A stretch of DNA of 64,000 bases, taken from assembly GCF_000173075.1 (NCBI RefSeq), contig NZ_ABVL01000014.1:1-64000 (forward strand). The letters run 5' to 3'. Below are positions 8,812 to 17,509 of this stretch, in pieces (within the stretch, counting starts at the first letter, position 1; the number at the start of each line of letters is the position of its first letter). A program made the position numbers and the translations under genes. Below the pieces are notes generated by a model. It made no database searches, was not told where the DNA came from, and was given only the letters and a program-made list of their open reading frames with translations. This stretch comes from Chthoniobacter flavus Ellin428 (lineage in GTDB: Bacteria > Verrucomicrobiota > Verrucomicrobiia > Chthoniobacterales > Chthoniobacteraceae).

Positions 8812-10311
8812 ATGAACAAAATTTTCTTTGCCGCCTTGATCTGCGCGTGCCCGCTGCTCGCGCGCGCTGGTGTGAAAGCGGGATTTGCCGAGCGCGACAT
8901 TACCCCCGAGCTGGGAATGGAAGTGCCCGGTGGCTACGGCAAGGCGTTTGCCAAAAAGATCCACGACCCGTGCAAGGTGCGCGCGTGCGTGTTTGACGAT
9001 GGCCAGCATCGCGTAGCCATGGTGGGGCTCGACGCGCTGGGCGAACCGCGTGCGCTGGTACTCGAGGCGCGGGCGAAGATTGCCGAACGTTGTGGCATCC
9101 AGCCGGATTCGGTGTTGATCAATTCGTCGCATTCGCATTCGTCGGGACCGTTGGTCATGATCCAGCCGGGCGATTTCGACCAGGCATCGGAGCTGGTGAA
9201 AGACCTCGCCTATAACAAGTCGTCCAATGCGAATCCCGCCTACATCGCCAGGGTGCGCGATGCCATTGTCGACGCGGTGGTAGCGGCGAATGACGCGCGC
9301 GCCGAAGGGACGCTGAGCTTCGGCGTGGGACACGAGCCGACGGTGGCCTTCAACCGCCGCATCCGCATGAAGAATGGGCTGAGTTATTCGCACCCCGGCA
9401 AGGGTAATCCGGATAACGTGGATTTCGCGGGGCCGGTCGATCCGGAAGTCGGCGTCATCGGCTACTGGAGTCCGGAAGGAAAGCTGCTCGGGTGTGTGGT
9501 CAATTTTGCCTGCCACGGGACGGCGAGCGGTCCATGGGTGAGTGCCAACTGGATCTATTATATGGAGAAGGCGATCCAGGGCTTCTATGGAACCGACGCG
9601 AAAGTCGTCTTTCTGCAAGGCGCATGCGGCGACGTGACGCAGGTCAATAATCTCGACCCGCACGCCAATCCCGACGGCGATGCCTGGTCGCAACTGGTTG
9701 GCGGTCGGGTGGGCGCCGAGGCGGTAAAAGTGCTCGTTGGCATGTCGCAAACGCGAATCGCCGATGTGCCCGTCGCCGCCCTGCAAAAGACCTGGCAGAT
9801 CACCCGCCGCGTGCCGGCTCCGGAGCGGGTGAAAGCCGCGCTCGAACTGGCGCCGAAAGATCCGAAGACTGCCGGCCCCGATTGGGTGTGGGCGAAGGAA
9901 ACCGTGCTGCTCGATGCGATGATTGCGAAGAGTCCGAAAGTGGAAGTCGAAGTGCAGGCGATCCAGGTTGGGCCAGTGGTATGCATCTCCGATCCCGCGG
10001 AATACTTCTGCCAGTATGGTCTCGAATTGAAGAAGGGGAGCGGATTCCCGATGACCTTCCCCTGCGAGTTGGCGAATGGCGATGTCGGTTACGTCCCCAC
10101 GTTGGAATCGTTTGGCCCGCACGGGGGCGGTTACGAGACGCGGCTGAGTAGCTACAGCAATCTCGACATCACCGCCGGCGATCAGTTCCGCGACGCCGGT
10201 CTGGAACTCGCCCATAAATTGAAGCCAGCACCGTTGCCGGAAGTGCCGATGGCACCCCCGTTCAAAGGCTCGGGATGGCTCTACGGAAATCAACCCCCAC
10301 AACTAAAATGA
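8812..10311 (+). CDS. Secreted neutral ceramidase-like protein (second copy)
   Basis: This 499-aa protein begins with a signal peptide (MNKIFFAALICACPLLARA). The ceramidase N-terminal signature includes ERDITPELGMEVPGGYG, the metal-binding VLINSSHSHSSGPL, VVNFACHGTASGP and FLQGACGDVTQVNNLDP. It is a divergent paralogue of the 3161-4510 protein: both have the SH(T/S)H ligand motif and a GD-containing loop, but the inserts differ. The stop overlaps the ATG of the next gene in an ATGA, so translational coupling to the PVC dehydrogenase is likely. Substrate unknown; amidase/deacylase chemistry is inferred from the family. Confidence 0.85.
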   Translation: MNKIFFAALICACPLLARAGVKAGFAERDITPELGMEVPGGYGKAFAKKIHDPCKVRACVFDDGQHRVAMVGLDALGEPRALVLEARAKIAERCGIQPDSVLINSSHSHSSGPLVMIQPGDFDQASELVKDLAYNKSSNANPAYIARVRDAIVDAVVAANDARAEGTLSFGVGHEPTVAFNRRIRMKNGLSYSHPGKGNPDNVDFAGPVDPEVGVIGYWSPEGKLLGCVVNFACHGTASGPWVSANWIYYMEKAIQGFYGTDAKVVFLQGACGDVTQVNNLDPHANPDGDAWSQLVGGRVGAEAVKVLVGMSQTRIADVPVAALQKTWQITRRVPAPERVKAALELAPKDPKTAGPDWVWAKETVLLDAMIAKSPKVEVEVQAIQVGPVVCISDPAEYFCQYGLELKKGSGFPMTFPCELANGDVGYVPTLESFGPHGGGYETRLSSYSNLDITAGDQFRDAGLELAHKLKPAPLPEVPMAPPFKGSGWLYGNQPPQLK

Positions 10312-12997
10312 AAACCATTATGAACCGTCGAGGCGCCGAGATGCCGAGAAATTCGCGCCCCATCCTTTCTGGTCCTCTGCGTCTCTGCGTCTCTGCGTTT
10401 TTCCTTTCGGCTGTTTCGCTCTTCGCCAACGACACGGCGAATTCTCCAGCGGACGAACTCAAGACCTTCAAGGTCGAGGCACCGTTGAAGGTCGAGCTCG
10501 TCGCCGCCGAGCCGCAAGTCGAGTCGCCCTGTGCGATGGCCTTCGACGACCAGGGCCGTATTTATGTCGCGGAGAATCGCGGCTATCCGCACACGGACGA
10601 GCCCCCGCAGGGGCGCATCGTCATGCTCGAATCCACCCATCATGATGGGCACTACGACAAGAGCACGGTGTTCGCCGATGGCCTGACCTATCCGAACGGC
10701 GTGATGCCGTGGAAAGGCGGCCTCATCGTGACCTCGGCGCCGGACGTCTATTTCCTGAAAGACACCAAGGGCACCGGCCACGCCGATGAGAAGAAGGTGT
10801 TGCTCACCGGTTTCGATTACGCGAAGAGCACGCAGTTGCGCGTCAATTGTCCCACGCTGCGCCCCGACGGCTGGATCTATTTTGCTGCGGGACTGGTCGG
10901 CGGGACGATCACCTCGCCGGAGCATCCCGAAAAGCCGGCGGTGAAAATGACCGGCGACTTGCGGTGGAATCCGCAGACCGGCGACATCGAGACGCTCGAT
11001 GGCCGTTCGCAATATGGCATTTCCTTCGACGCGCTGGGGCGTCGATTCATCTGCATGAATCGGTTGCCGGTCCAGCATGTGGTCATCGAGTCGCGCTGGT
11101 TGCGGCGGAATCCGCACCTGTCCTTTGCCGAGACCGTGCAGGACTGCAACGAGCGCACGGTGAAGACTGGCCTGCGCGGCGGCGGTGACGGCGTGCGCGT
11201 GTGGCCGATCAGTCACAACATCACCACCGCGGATTCGCATGCCGGTTCATTTACCGCGGCCTGCAGCGTGCGAATCTGGCCCGGGGGCGCATTGGCGATG
11301 ATGTATGATGGCTGCGCCTTTTCCTGCGAACCGACGGGCAATCTGGTGCACGTGGACCGGCTCGTGCCGCATGGTGCGACCTTCATTGGCGAGCCACTGC
11401 TCGATAAACGCGAGGTGTTCGCCTCGAGCGACGATTGGTGCCGGCCGGTCTTCCTCACCCGCGGCCCCGATGGCGCGCTCTACATCTGCGATATGTATCG
11501 CAAGATCATCGAGCATCCGGATTATCTTCCCGCGGAAATTCGCAAGCACAGCGACTTCGACGCGGGCAAGACCTTGGGGCGCATCTGGCGCATCACCTCC
11601 GCGGATGCCAGTGGACGCAAAGCGAAAGCGCCGGTCGCGTCGCCGGAGCAAAGTCTCGAGCGCGAGGATGTGGATAAGGTGCCGATCGATCAATTGCTCG
11701 CCGGCGCGAAGAATCCCAGCGCGCGTGTTCGGTTCCGTGCCGCTCTGGGTCTCGGCAGCTCCCAGGATCCCCGGGCAGTCGCCGCCCTGACTCATGTGGC
11801 CTTGGCGGAAGCGGATGACAAATGGACGCGAGCCGCGGTGCTCAGCGGCGTCGGTGGCCGCGAGCGCGAATTTGCCGCCGAACTTTTCAAGGAGGCCAAG
11901 GAAGAACCCGGCGTTTCGGATTTGATGGAAGGACTGGGAATGCTCTTTGGCCGGGCGGCGCTCGCCGAGAAGCGCGACGCCCTGGCGAAAGAATCTCTGC
12001 CGCTGAATGACAAAACGCCCGCGGTGTTGCGGATCGCTTTTCTCGCCGGCGTGGCGGATGGCGCGAATGCCCACATCGGCGACAACGCGTCACCCTCGCT
12101 TTCGGCGGCGATCGCCGATTCCGCCAAGCTCGCGCAGCAACACGATGCCGCGATCGAGAGCCGCGAGCGCGCCATTGGTCTGCTCAAGCATGCAGATTGG
12201 CAAACCGCTGGTCCGGCGTTGCTGGCGGTGATCATGAGCAAGGAACCCACGGAATTGCGGACCGCAGCCATCCGGGCGGCGGCGAGCTTCGATGGGACCG
12301 ATGTCACGAATGCTCTGCTTTCTGCGAAACACTGGGCGGCCATCGCTCCCATGGAACGCGAGACCACGCTGGCTGCGTTGCTGGCCAAGCCGGCGCACAT
12401 CCCACGAGTGCTGGATGCGATCGAATCCGGCGCCCTGCCGAAGAATGCGCTCAGCGCTGTTCAACGCACGGCTCTTTCCAAGAGCAAGGATGCCGCAGTG
12501 CGCGATCGCGTGACCAAGCTGCTCGGCGCCGCCGCCGATGGCGACCGCATGAAAGCTTACGAAGCGGAAAAGGTTGTGCTGACCCTGACGCCGAATCCCA
12601 AGCACGGCGGCGAAATTTTCAAGAACATCTGCTCGACCTGCCACCGTCTCAATCAAGAGGGACATCAAGTGGGGCCCGATCTGCTCGACATTCGCAGCCA
12701 GCCAAAGGAGTCGATTCTCCTGCACATCGTCGTGCCCGATTACGAAATCGCACCCGGCTTCGCCGCGAGCAACGTCGAGCTCAAAGATGGCAGCCTGCGC
12801 CTGGGGATCGTGATCTCCGACACGGCGGAGTCCGTCACCTTGCGCGAACCGGCTCGCCGTGGAAGGAAAACATTCTGCGCTCCAACATCACCTCGATCAC
12901 CGCCAGCGAGCATTCGCTCATGCCGCCCGGCCTGGAGGCCGCCATGAGCAAGCAGGACATGGCCGACCTGCTCTCCTTCCTCAAGGGCGAGAACTAA
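10308..12997 (+). CDS. PVC-type membrane-bound dehydrogenase with HEAT repeats and c-type haem domain, frameshifted near the C-terminus
   Basis: I chose ATG 10308 (ATGA overlap with the ceramidase-like gene). The product is about 896 aa when joined. Domain order: signal sequence ending near SAVSLFA; a beta-propeller glucose/sorbosone-dehydrogenase-like domain (PCAMAFDDQGRIYVAENRGY, FLTRGPDGALYICDMYR) to about residue 430; HEAT-like repeats to about 760; then a cytochrome-c-type domain with CSTCH at about 775-779 and the HQVGPDL loop typical of PVC haem-binding modules. The last about 45 residues (ENILRSNITSITASEHSL, then MSKQDMADLLSFLKGEN) are in another frame; the shift is at about 12855-12868. 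It probably oxidises a sugar or polyol in the periplasm and passes electrons to the haem. The signal-peptide region overlaps a repeat element (see findings). Confidence 0.85.
10325..10404. repeat. CGCAGAGA-type hairpin repeat inside a signal-peptide coding region
   Basis: CTCTGCGTCTCTGCGT at 10376-10398 is the reverse complement of a CGCAGAGA-unit repeat. It faces a degenerate opposite arm at about 10329-10352 (GGCGCCGAGATGCCGAGA). A related copy (AACGCAGAGACGC) is at 63914-63926. The element is translated here as the PLRLCVSAFF core of the signal peptide. Confidence 0.6.
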
Positions 12998-13023
12998 TAA
13001 CCACGGAACCGCCTCAAGGGAAT

Positions 13024-13106
13024 GGCCACGAAAAAGCACAAAATGCGCAAAAGGGAGTATGCGGCATCGCTTCCCTTTTTTGTGTTTTTTGTGCCTCTTT
13101 GTGGCC
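13024..13106. repeat. GCCACAAAGAGGCACAAA-type inverted repeat (hairpin element)
   Basis: The left arm 13024-13057 (starting GGCCACGAAAAAGCACAAAA) and right arm 13070-13106 (ending TTTTGTGCCTCTTTGTGGCC) are imperfect reverse complements, separated by a 12-base loop. The element fills the gap between the PVC dehydrogenase and the oxidoreductase gene. It may act as a transcription attenuator or RNA stabiliser. Arms of low-complexity A/C or T/G runs resemble the other hairpin elements in this window. Confidence 0.85.
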
Positions 13107-13133
13107 AACCCTCCACTTACCCACACCCTTCAA

Positions 13134-14180
13134 ATGAACAAAAAATATAAAGTCGCCATCATCGGTTATGGTTGGGCTGCCACTGCTCACATCGCCGCGA
13201 TCAATGCCACCACCAACGCTGAAGTGTGCGCAATCTGGTCGTCGCGAACGCTCGATTCCGAGGAATTGAGCCGGAAGCACGGGAGCAAGATCACGGCTTA
13301 CACCGATCTCCAGAAGATGCTGACCAGCCCGGAAGTGCAGATCGTGGATATCACGAGCTATCCCAATCAACACGCGGAGCAATTCATCGCCGCGGTGCGT
13401 GCGGGCAAGCATGTAATCATCGAGAAGCCGCTGGCCATCGAGTGGAGTGAGATCCTTGCCATGAAAAAGGCCGCGGACGAGAGCGGGGCGAAGGTGTGCG
13501 TGTGCTTCGAGTGCCGCTGGTCCTCGCAGTTTCTCGCCACCAAGGCGGTGCTCGATGCCGGACTCATCGGCTCGGTCCACTATGGCGAGGTCGATTACTA
13601 TCACGGCATCGGACCGTGGTATGGGCAGTATCGCTGGAACACGAAGCGTGAGCTGGGCGGCAGCGCGCTCCTTACGGCAGGTTGCCACGCGCTTGATGCG
13701 CTGCTGCTCTGCATCGGCGGGGATGTCGAGGAAGTCACCAGTTACAGCGCACAAAGCCAGAACGCGGTCTTCAAGCCCTACGAATATGCGACCACGAGCA
13801 CGACGCTGCTGAGGTTTGCCAATGGCGCGGTCGGGAAGAGCGCGGCGGTGGTCGATTGCCTCCAGCCTTATTACTTCCACTCCCATCTCGTGGGCAGCGA
13901 AGGCTCGATCCTCGACAACAAATTCCACAGCCAGAAGCTCAATGGCCTGAACCGCCATGCGTGGTCGCAGCTTTCCATGCAGATGCTCGACAGCGGCGAT
14001 GTGGATGATCATCCGTATCAGTCCCAATTCCAGGCCTTCTTCGACGCGCTGGAGCAGGGCAAGGACATGCCGCTGACCAGCTTCGCCGATGGCTTTGCCA
14101 CGCACCGGGTCATTGCCGCCGCGGATCAGTCCGCCGCGGAAAAGCGCCCGGTGAAGATCAGCGAAATACCTGTCGCCTAA
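13134..14180 (+). CDS. Gfo/Idh/MocA-family NAD(P)-dependent oxidoreductase
   Basis: I chose ATG 13134 (348 aa, MNKKYKVAIIGYGWAA) rather than an upstream in-frame ATG, because the upstream codons lie in the inverted repeat. The N-terminal Rossmann fold is clear: VAIIGYGWAATAHIAAI is the nucleotide loop, and AGKHVIIEKPLA carries the family's EKP motif, whose lysine is catalytic. The C-terminal alpha/beta domain has LTAGCHALDALL, where the histidine matches the usual catalytic position, and SEGSILDNK. These enzymes oxidise or epimerise sugars and inositols. It opens a tight run with the PIG-L and NagB-like genes, suggesting one amino-sugar pathway. It looks cytoplasmic, with no signal peptide. 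Confidence 0.9.
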   Translation: MNKKYKVAIIGYGWAATAHIAAINATTNAEVCAIWSSRTLDSEELSRKHGSKITAYTDLQKMLTSPEVQIVDITSYPNQHAEQFIAAVRAGKHVIIEKPLAIEWSEILAMKKAADESGAKVCVCFECRWSSQFLATKAVLDAGLIGSVHYGEVDYYHGIGPWYGQYRWNTKRELGGSALLTAGCHALDALLLCIGGDVEEVTSYSAQSQNAVFKPYEYATTSTTLLRFANGAVGKSAAVVDCLQPYYFHSHLVGSEGSILDNKFHSQKLNGLNRHAWSQLSMQMLDSGDVDDHPYQSQFQAFFDALEQGKDMPLTSFADGFATHRVIAAADQSAAEKRPVKISEIPVA

Positions 14181-14208
14181 AGGCTGCAGCCTCGCGCACT
14201 CTGCGGAC

Positions 14209-14985
14209 ATGCCCTCGGCCCTCGCTATCGCCGCGCACCCGGATGACATCGAATTTGTCATGGCGGGAACGCTCCTGCTGCTCAAAGAAGCTGGCTGGCA
14301 GATTCATTATTTGAATCTGACCGACGGTGACATGGGCAGCACTGTCATGAATGCCACCCAGACCGCGCGGACGCGGCGGAAGGAGGCGCAGGCCGCGACC
14401 AAGCTGATGGGCGCGAAATGGCATGCCCCATTCTGCCCGGACCTCGGCGTTTTCTACACGGAGAAGAACATTCGCCGTCTCTGCGCTGTCGTGCGCCAGG
14501 TGAAACCCACCGTGGTGTTGACCCACGCGCTGGCGGATTACATGGAGGATCACATGATCACCGGTCGTCTTGCGGTGACGGCGACTTTTGCGCGGGGCAT
14601 TCCGAATTACCGCTCGAACCCGCAGCGCCCAACGACGCTCGAGCCCTGCGTGATCTATCACGCCATGCCGCACGGACAGTGCACGCCGTTGCGCGTGCCG
14701 GTGAAGCCGGAGATCTACGTCGATACTTCCAGCGTGCATGCGCAGAAGCGCGCGGCGCTGGCCTGTCATATTTCGCAGAAACAGTGGCTCGATGACACCC
14801 AGGGGATGGATAGCTATCTCATCACGATGGATACATTTTCCCAGCGACTCGGGAAGCAGACGCGCAAGTTCGCGCAGGCCGAAGGCTGGACGCGCCATCT
14901 GCATTTCGGTTTCGGCGCCGAGGAGGATGATCCACTCCGCGACGTGCTCGCCAAAAAATATCTCCGCAATTCCCAATATCCATGA
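14209..14985 (+). CDS. PIG-L/LmbE-family zinc deacetylase
   Basis: The protein is 258 aa, standard for the family. The zinc site is visible: AHPDD at residues 9-13 (His10, Asp13) and a third ligand in EDHMITGR (His115). Asp12 would be the general base. Members remove N-acetyl groups from N-acetylglucosamine conjugates (GlcNAc-PI, mycothiol and bacillithiol precursors) or chitobiose-like sugars. There is no signal peptide, so the substrate is cytoplasmic. It is 28 bp behind the Gfo/Idh/MocA gene and overlaps the NagB-like gene by ATGA, which implies translational coupling. An amino sugar released here is a plausible substrate for that enzyme (inference). Confidence 0.9.
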   Translation: MPSALAIAAHPDDIEFVMAGTLLLLKEAGWQIHYLNLTDGDMGSTVMNATQTARTRRKEAQAATKLMGAKWHAPFCPDLGVFYTEKNIRRLCAVVRQVKPTVVLTHALADYMEDHMITGRLAVTATFARGIPNYRSNPQRPTTLEPCVIYHAMPHGQCTPLRVPVKPEIYVDTSSVHAQKRAALACHISQKQWLDDTQGMDSYLITMDTFSQRLGKQTRKFAQAEGWTRHLHFGFGAEEDDPLRDVLAKKYLRNSQYP

Positions 14986-15920
14986 ACCTCCGTACCTCCA
15001 GCATCAGCCCCGATTGGTGGGACTACACTTGCCTGCCGCTCGACATCGTCGAAGAAGTCGCCCGCCTTACGCTGCGCGATGTGGAAAAGCTTTCGCGGCC
15101 GGGATTCAAGGTCGTCTTCTACGACACGCTCGAGGATTTCTATCTCGCCGAGGCGCTGGAATACATCAGCGCCTGGAAGCAAAGTACGGATGACAATCCG
15201 GTGGGCATTTGCGGTCCCATCGGGCCGACCGAACAGCTTCCGCTGGTCGCGCGATTGGTGACCGAACTTGGGCTCGACGTGCGCAGCGGGCATTTCTGGG
15301 GGATGGATGAATGGTTCGACGCCGCGACGGGCAAGGAGGTGCCGGTTTCGCACCCGCTGTCGTTTGAAAAGGCGGATCGCGAAATGTGTTTCAATCGCAT
15401 TCCGAAAAAGCAGCGCATGCCCGATGCGAACCTGCACTTCCCGAAGGCGGACACGACGGCTTTTCGCAAGACGTGGGATGCGGGTGCGCGTTGTGCGGTG
15501 ATCCAAGGTGGCCAGGGCGACGTGAAGCACTGGGCCTTCAACGATCCGCTGCAGCGCAACGGTAAATACAAGTCGGCGCCGCCGACGCCGGAGGAGTATC
15601 GCAAGCTGGCCACGCGGGTGGTCGATTTGCATCCGTTGACCATCGCGCAAAATGCCCGCACCAGCGGTGGCGGCAACATCTCGATGGTCCCGACCCAGGC
15701 GATCACCGTGGGCCCAGTGGAAACGTGGAAGGCGGAGAAGGTCTCGATCTGGCAGGCCGGCACGCACGACAATCCTTTTGGCCAGCGGCTCACAGCTTAT
15801 CTCATTTCCAAGCGCCTGCCGACATCCTGCGTGCCGATGTCGCTGCTCGCCGATCACCCCAACGTGCAGTTTAACTATTACCGTGGCGGCCTCGGCACTT
15901 GCGCGGTGGAGATGCACTAG
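14982..15920 (+). CDS. Divergent glucosamine-6-phosphate deaminase (NagB)-like protein
   Basis: This 312-aa protein has the NagB/sugar-phosphate isomerase fold. FWGMDEWF (about 105-112) matches the FNMDEY segment with the catalytic Asp. GGQGDVKHWAFNDP (176-189) matches the GGVGNDGHIAFNEP loop. In that loop the ring-opening His is kept, but the equivalent of E. coli Asp141 is Val and that of Glu148 is Asp. The phosphate-binding GGTP turn is replaced by CGPIGPTEQ, and the GSQK lysine region by GTHDNPFGQ. It may therefore act on a non-phosphorylated or differently phosphorylated amino sugar, or have lost deaminase activity. It follows the PIG-L deacetylase by ATGA overlap. Confidence 0.8.
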   Translation: MNLRTSSISPDWWDYTCLPLDIVEEVARLTLRDVEKLSRPGFKVVFYDTLEDFYLAEALEYISAWKQSTDDNPVGICGPIGPTEQLPLVARLVTELGLDVRSGHFWGMDEWFDAATGKEVPVSHPLSFEKADREMCFNRIPKKQRMPDANLHFPKADTTAFRKTWDAGARCAVIQGGQGDVKHWAFNDPLQRNGKYKSAPPTPEEYRKLATRVVDLHPLTIAQNARTSGGGNISMVPTQAITVGPVETWKAEKVSIWQAGTHDNPFGQRLTAYLISKRLPTSCVPMSLLADHPNVQFNYYRGGLGTCAVEMH

Positions 15921-15941
15921 GAACTCGCACCGTTAAGCTGG

Positions 15942-17072
15942 ATGAGGATCGGGTTCGGTGAATTCTCCAAATGGGACTTCCACGCCTGCAGCGTGGAGAC
16001 GATGCCCCTTGGTGGCTCGCAATCGGCGGCGTGCTATCTCACTCAAGCGCTCGCGCGACAAGGGCATGACGTCTTCCTGCTGAACAGCACGTCGACGCCG
16101 GGTTCGTACGGCAACGTGACTTGCCTGTCGTTGCCAAAAACATCGCAGAAGGAGCTGCGCGACCTGGGGTTGGATGCGTTCGTCTGTCTGCCAGGCGCGG
16201 GCTTTGGCAAGCGCCTTCGCGAGGTGCTGGGTGACAAAACGAAGCTGGTGCTGTGGACGCAGCATCGCATCAACCAACCCGCCGTGGAGGCCCTTGCCGA
16301 TGTCAATGAGAGCGGAAGCTATGATGCGTTTGCCTTTGTCAGTGAATGGCAGCGTGAGGAATTCCGGCTGGGATTCGGCTTGCCGGGGGCGCGGACACAC
16401 GTCTTGAGAAATGGTGCTGCGCCGGCATTCGTAGAACTGTTTCCGGAGGATCAGTCGATCCTGCCGCAGAAGTCGATGCCGCCCGTGCTTGCTTACACGA
16501 GCACGCCGTTTCGTGGATTGGATCTGCTGATTGAGGCATTCCCATCGATTCGCGCCCAAGTGCCGGAGGTGCGATTGCGCGTCTTTTCCAGCATGTCGGT
16601 TTACCAGGTGGCAGCCGCCGAGGAGCAGGCGGAATTTGGTGCACTCTATGAGCGGTGCCGACAAACGGCCGGTGTCGAATATGTCGGCTCGATGGCGCAA
16701 CCAGCGCTCGCTCGCGAAATGCGTTCCGCGGCGATGCTGGCCTATCCGAACACGTTTCCCGAAACCTCCTGCATCGCTGCCCTGGAGGCCATGGCCAGCG
16801 GTTGTCGCGTTGTCACGAGTGGGCTCGGTGCTTTGCCCGAAACGACTGCGGGTCTTGCGCAGTTGATTCCCCCGCGCCAGGAGCGCGGCGCATATCTTCA
16901 ACAATTCGTGGAACGCACGGTCGCCTCGCTGAGCGAGATGCAGACGAACCCGGCCGCGACGGAAGAAACGTTGCGCCAGCAGGTGCATTACATTCGCGAG
17001 AATGCGACCTGGGACGTGCGTGCGCGGGAATGGGGAAGCTGGTTGGAGCGGCTCGGCGGTGGAGCGGTTTAG
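15942..17072 (+). CDS. GT4-family (GT-B fold) glycosyltransferase
   Basis: The product is 376 aa. The N-terminal half opens with MRIGFGEFSKWDF and PLGGSQSAACYLTQALARQGH, the acceptor-side glycine loop of GT4 enzymes. FVSEWQREEF is the typical interdomain segment. The C-terminal nucleotide-sugar domain has LAYTSTPFRGLDLLIEAFPS and the E-x7-E signature PNTFPETSCIAALEAMASGC. It ends a plus-strand run, 21 bp after the NagB-like gene. The acceptor is unknown. It has no transmembrane segment, so it is likely a cytoplasmic or peripheral glycan-assembly enzyme. Confidence 0.9.
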   Translation: MRIGFGEFSKWDFHACSVETMPLGGSQSAACYLTQALARQGHDVFLLNSTSTPGSYGNVTCLSLPKTSQKELRDLGLDAFVCLPGAGFGKRLREVLGDKTKLVLWTQHRINQPAVEALADVNESGSYDAFAFVSEWQREEFRLGFGLPGARTHVLRNGAAPAFVELFPEDQSILPQKSMPPVLAYTSTPFRGLDLLIEAFPSIRAQVPEVRLRVFSSMSVYQVAAAEEQAEFGALYERCRQTAGVEYVGSMAQPALAREMRSAAMLAYPNTFPETSCIAALEAMASGCRVVTSGLGALPETTAGLAQLIPPRQERGAYLQQFVERTVASLSEMQTNPAATEETLRQQVHYIRENATWDVRAREWGSWLERLGGGAV

Positions 17073-17129
17073 ATCGGCAGGTATTACGACTTCGAGAGCG
17101 CGAGCTTCGGACGCTTGCGTGCTAGTAGT

Positions 17130-17152
17130 GCGGCGCTGCTGCGCCGCTTTTT
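17130..17152 (+). terminator. Rho-independent terminator-like hairpin (repeat family)
   Basis: A perfect 7-bp GC stem GCGGCGC-TGCT-GCGCCGC (17130-17147) is followed by five T residues, 57 bp after the GT4 stop. The same 18-base palindrome recurs at 26237-26254 after another plus-strand gene, so this may be a dispersed repeat that doubles as a terminator. Confidence 0.6.
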
Positions 17153-17211
17153 GAGAATTCGCTTCCGAAGCACCGAAGCTCCCCCACCTACGAAATTGTT
17201 TTCTCCCCGCG

Positions 17212-17396
17212 GTCATTCTGAGCGAAGTGCCCCGGTGGAAGGTGGCGGGGCACGCAGTCGAAGAACCCCGTCGAATAACCGGCGAGCATCTCTGGTAAAG
17301 CGACGGGGTTTGCCCCACAGTCCCATAGGCGTCTCGCAAGCTCCGCTTTCGACTGCGTTCCAGTCGTTACACTCCCTCCACTTCGCTCAGGATGAC
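17212..17396. repeat. Nested palindromic element of about 185 bp (MITE-like)
   Basis: Three pairs of complementary arms nest perfectly. The outer pair is GTCATTCTGAGCGAAGTG (17212-17229) with its reverse complement, one mismatch, at 17379-17396. The middle pair is GCAGTCGAA (17254-17262) with TTCGACTGC (17348-17356). The inner pair is CCCCGTCG (17266-17273) with CGACGGGG (17301-17308). CTGAGCGAAG-type arms belong to a widespread bacterial intergenic repeat class. The whole gap 17073-17509 holds no gene. Confidence 0.85.
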
Positions 17397-17509
17397 ACCG
17401 AGGAGAAAACGTCTTTCCGGCCTCGATGACCAGTCCCCGAAGCGGCACGGCAGCTCCGCACTAAAACGCTGCCGCGTTACGCCTCGCGCAGCGCAACTCA
17501 TAGCGGGTC

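Noticed and set aside
8779..10302. 507-codon minus-strand frame opposite the second ceramidase-like gene
   Set aside because: It mirrors a well-recognised plus-strand gene with signal peptide and metal motifs. The antisense product shows no domain.
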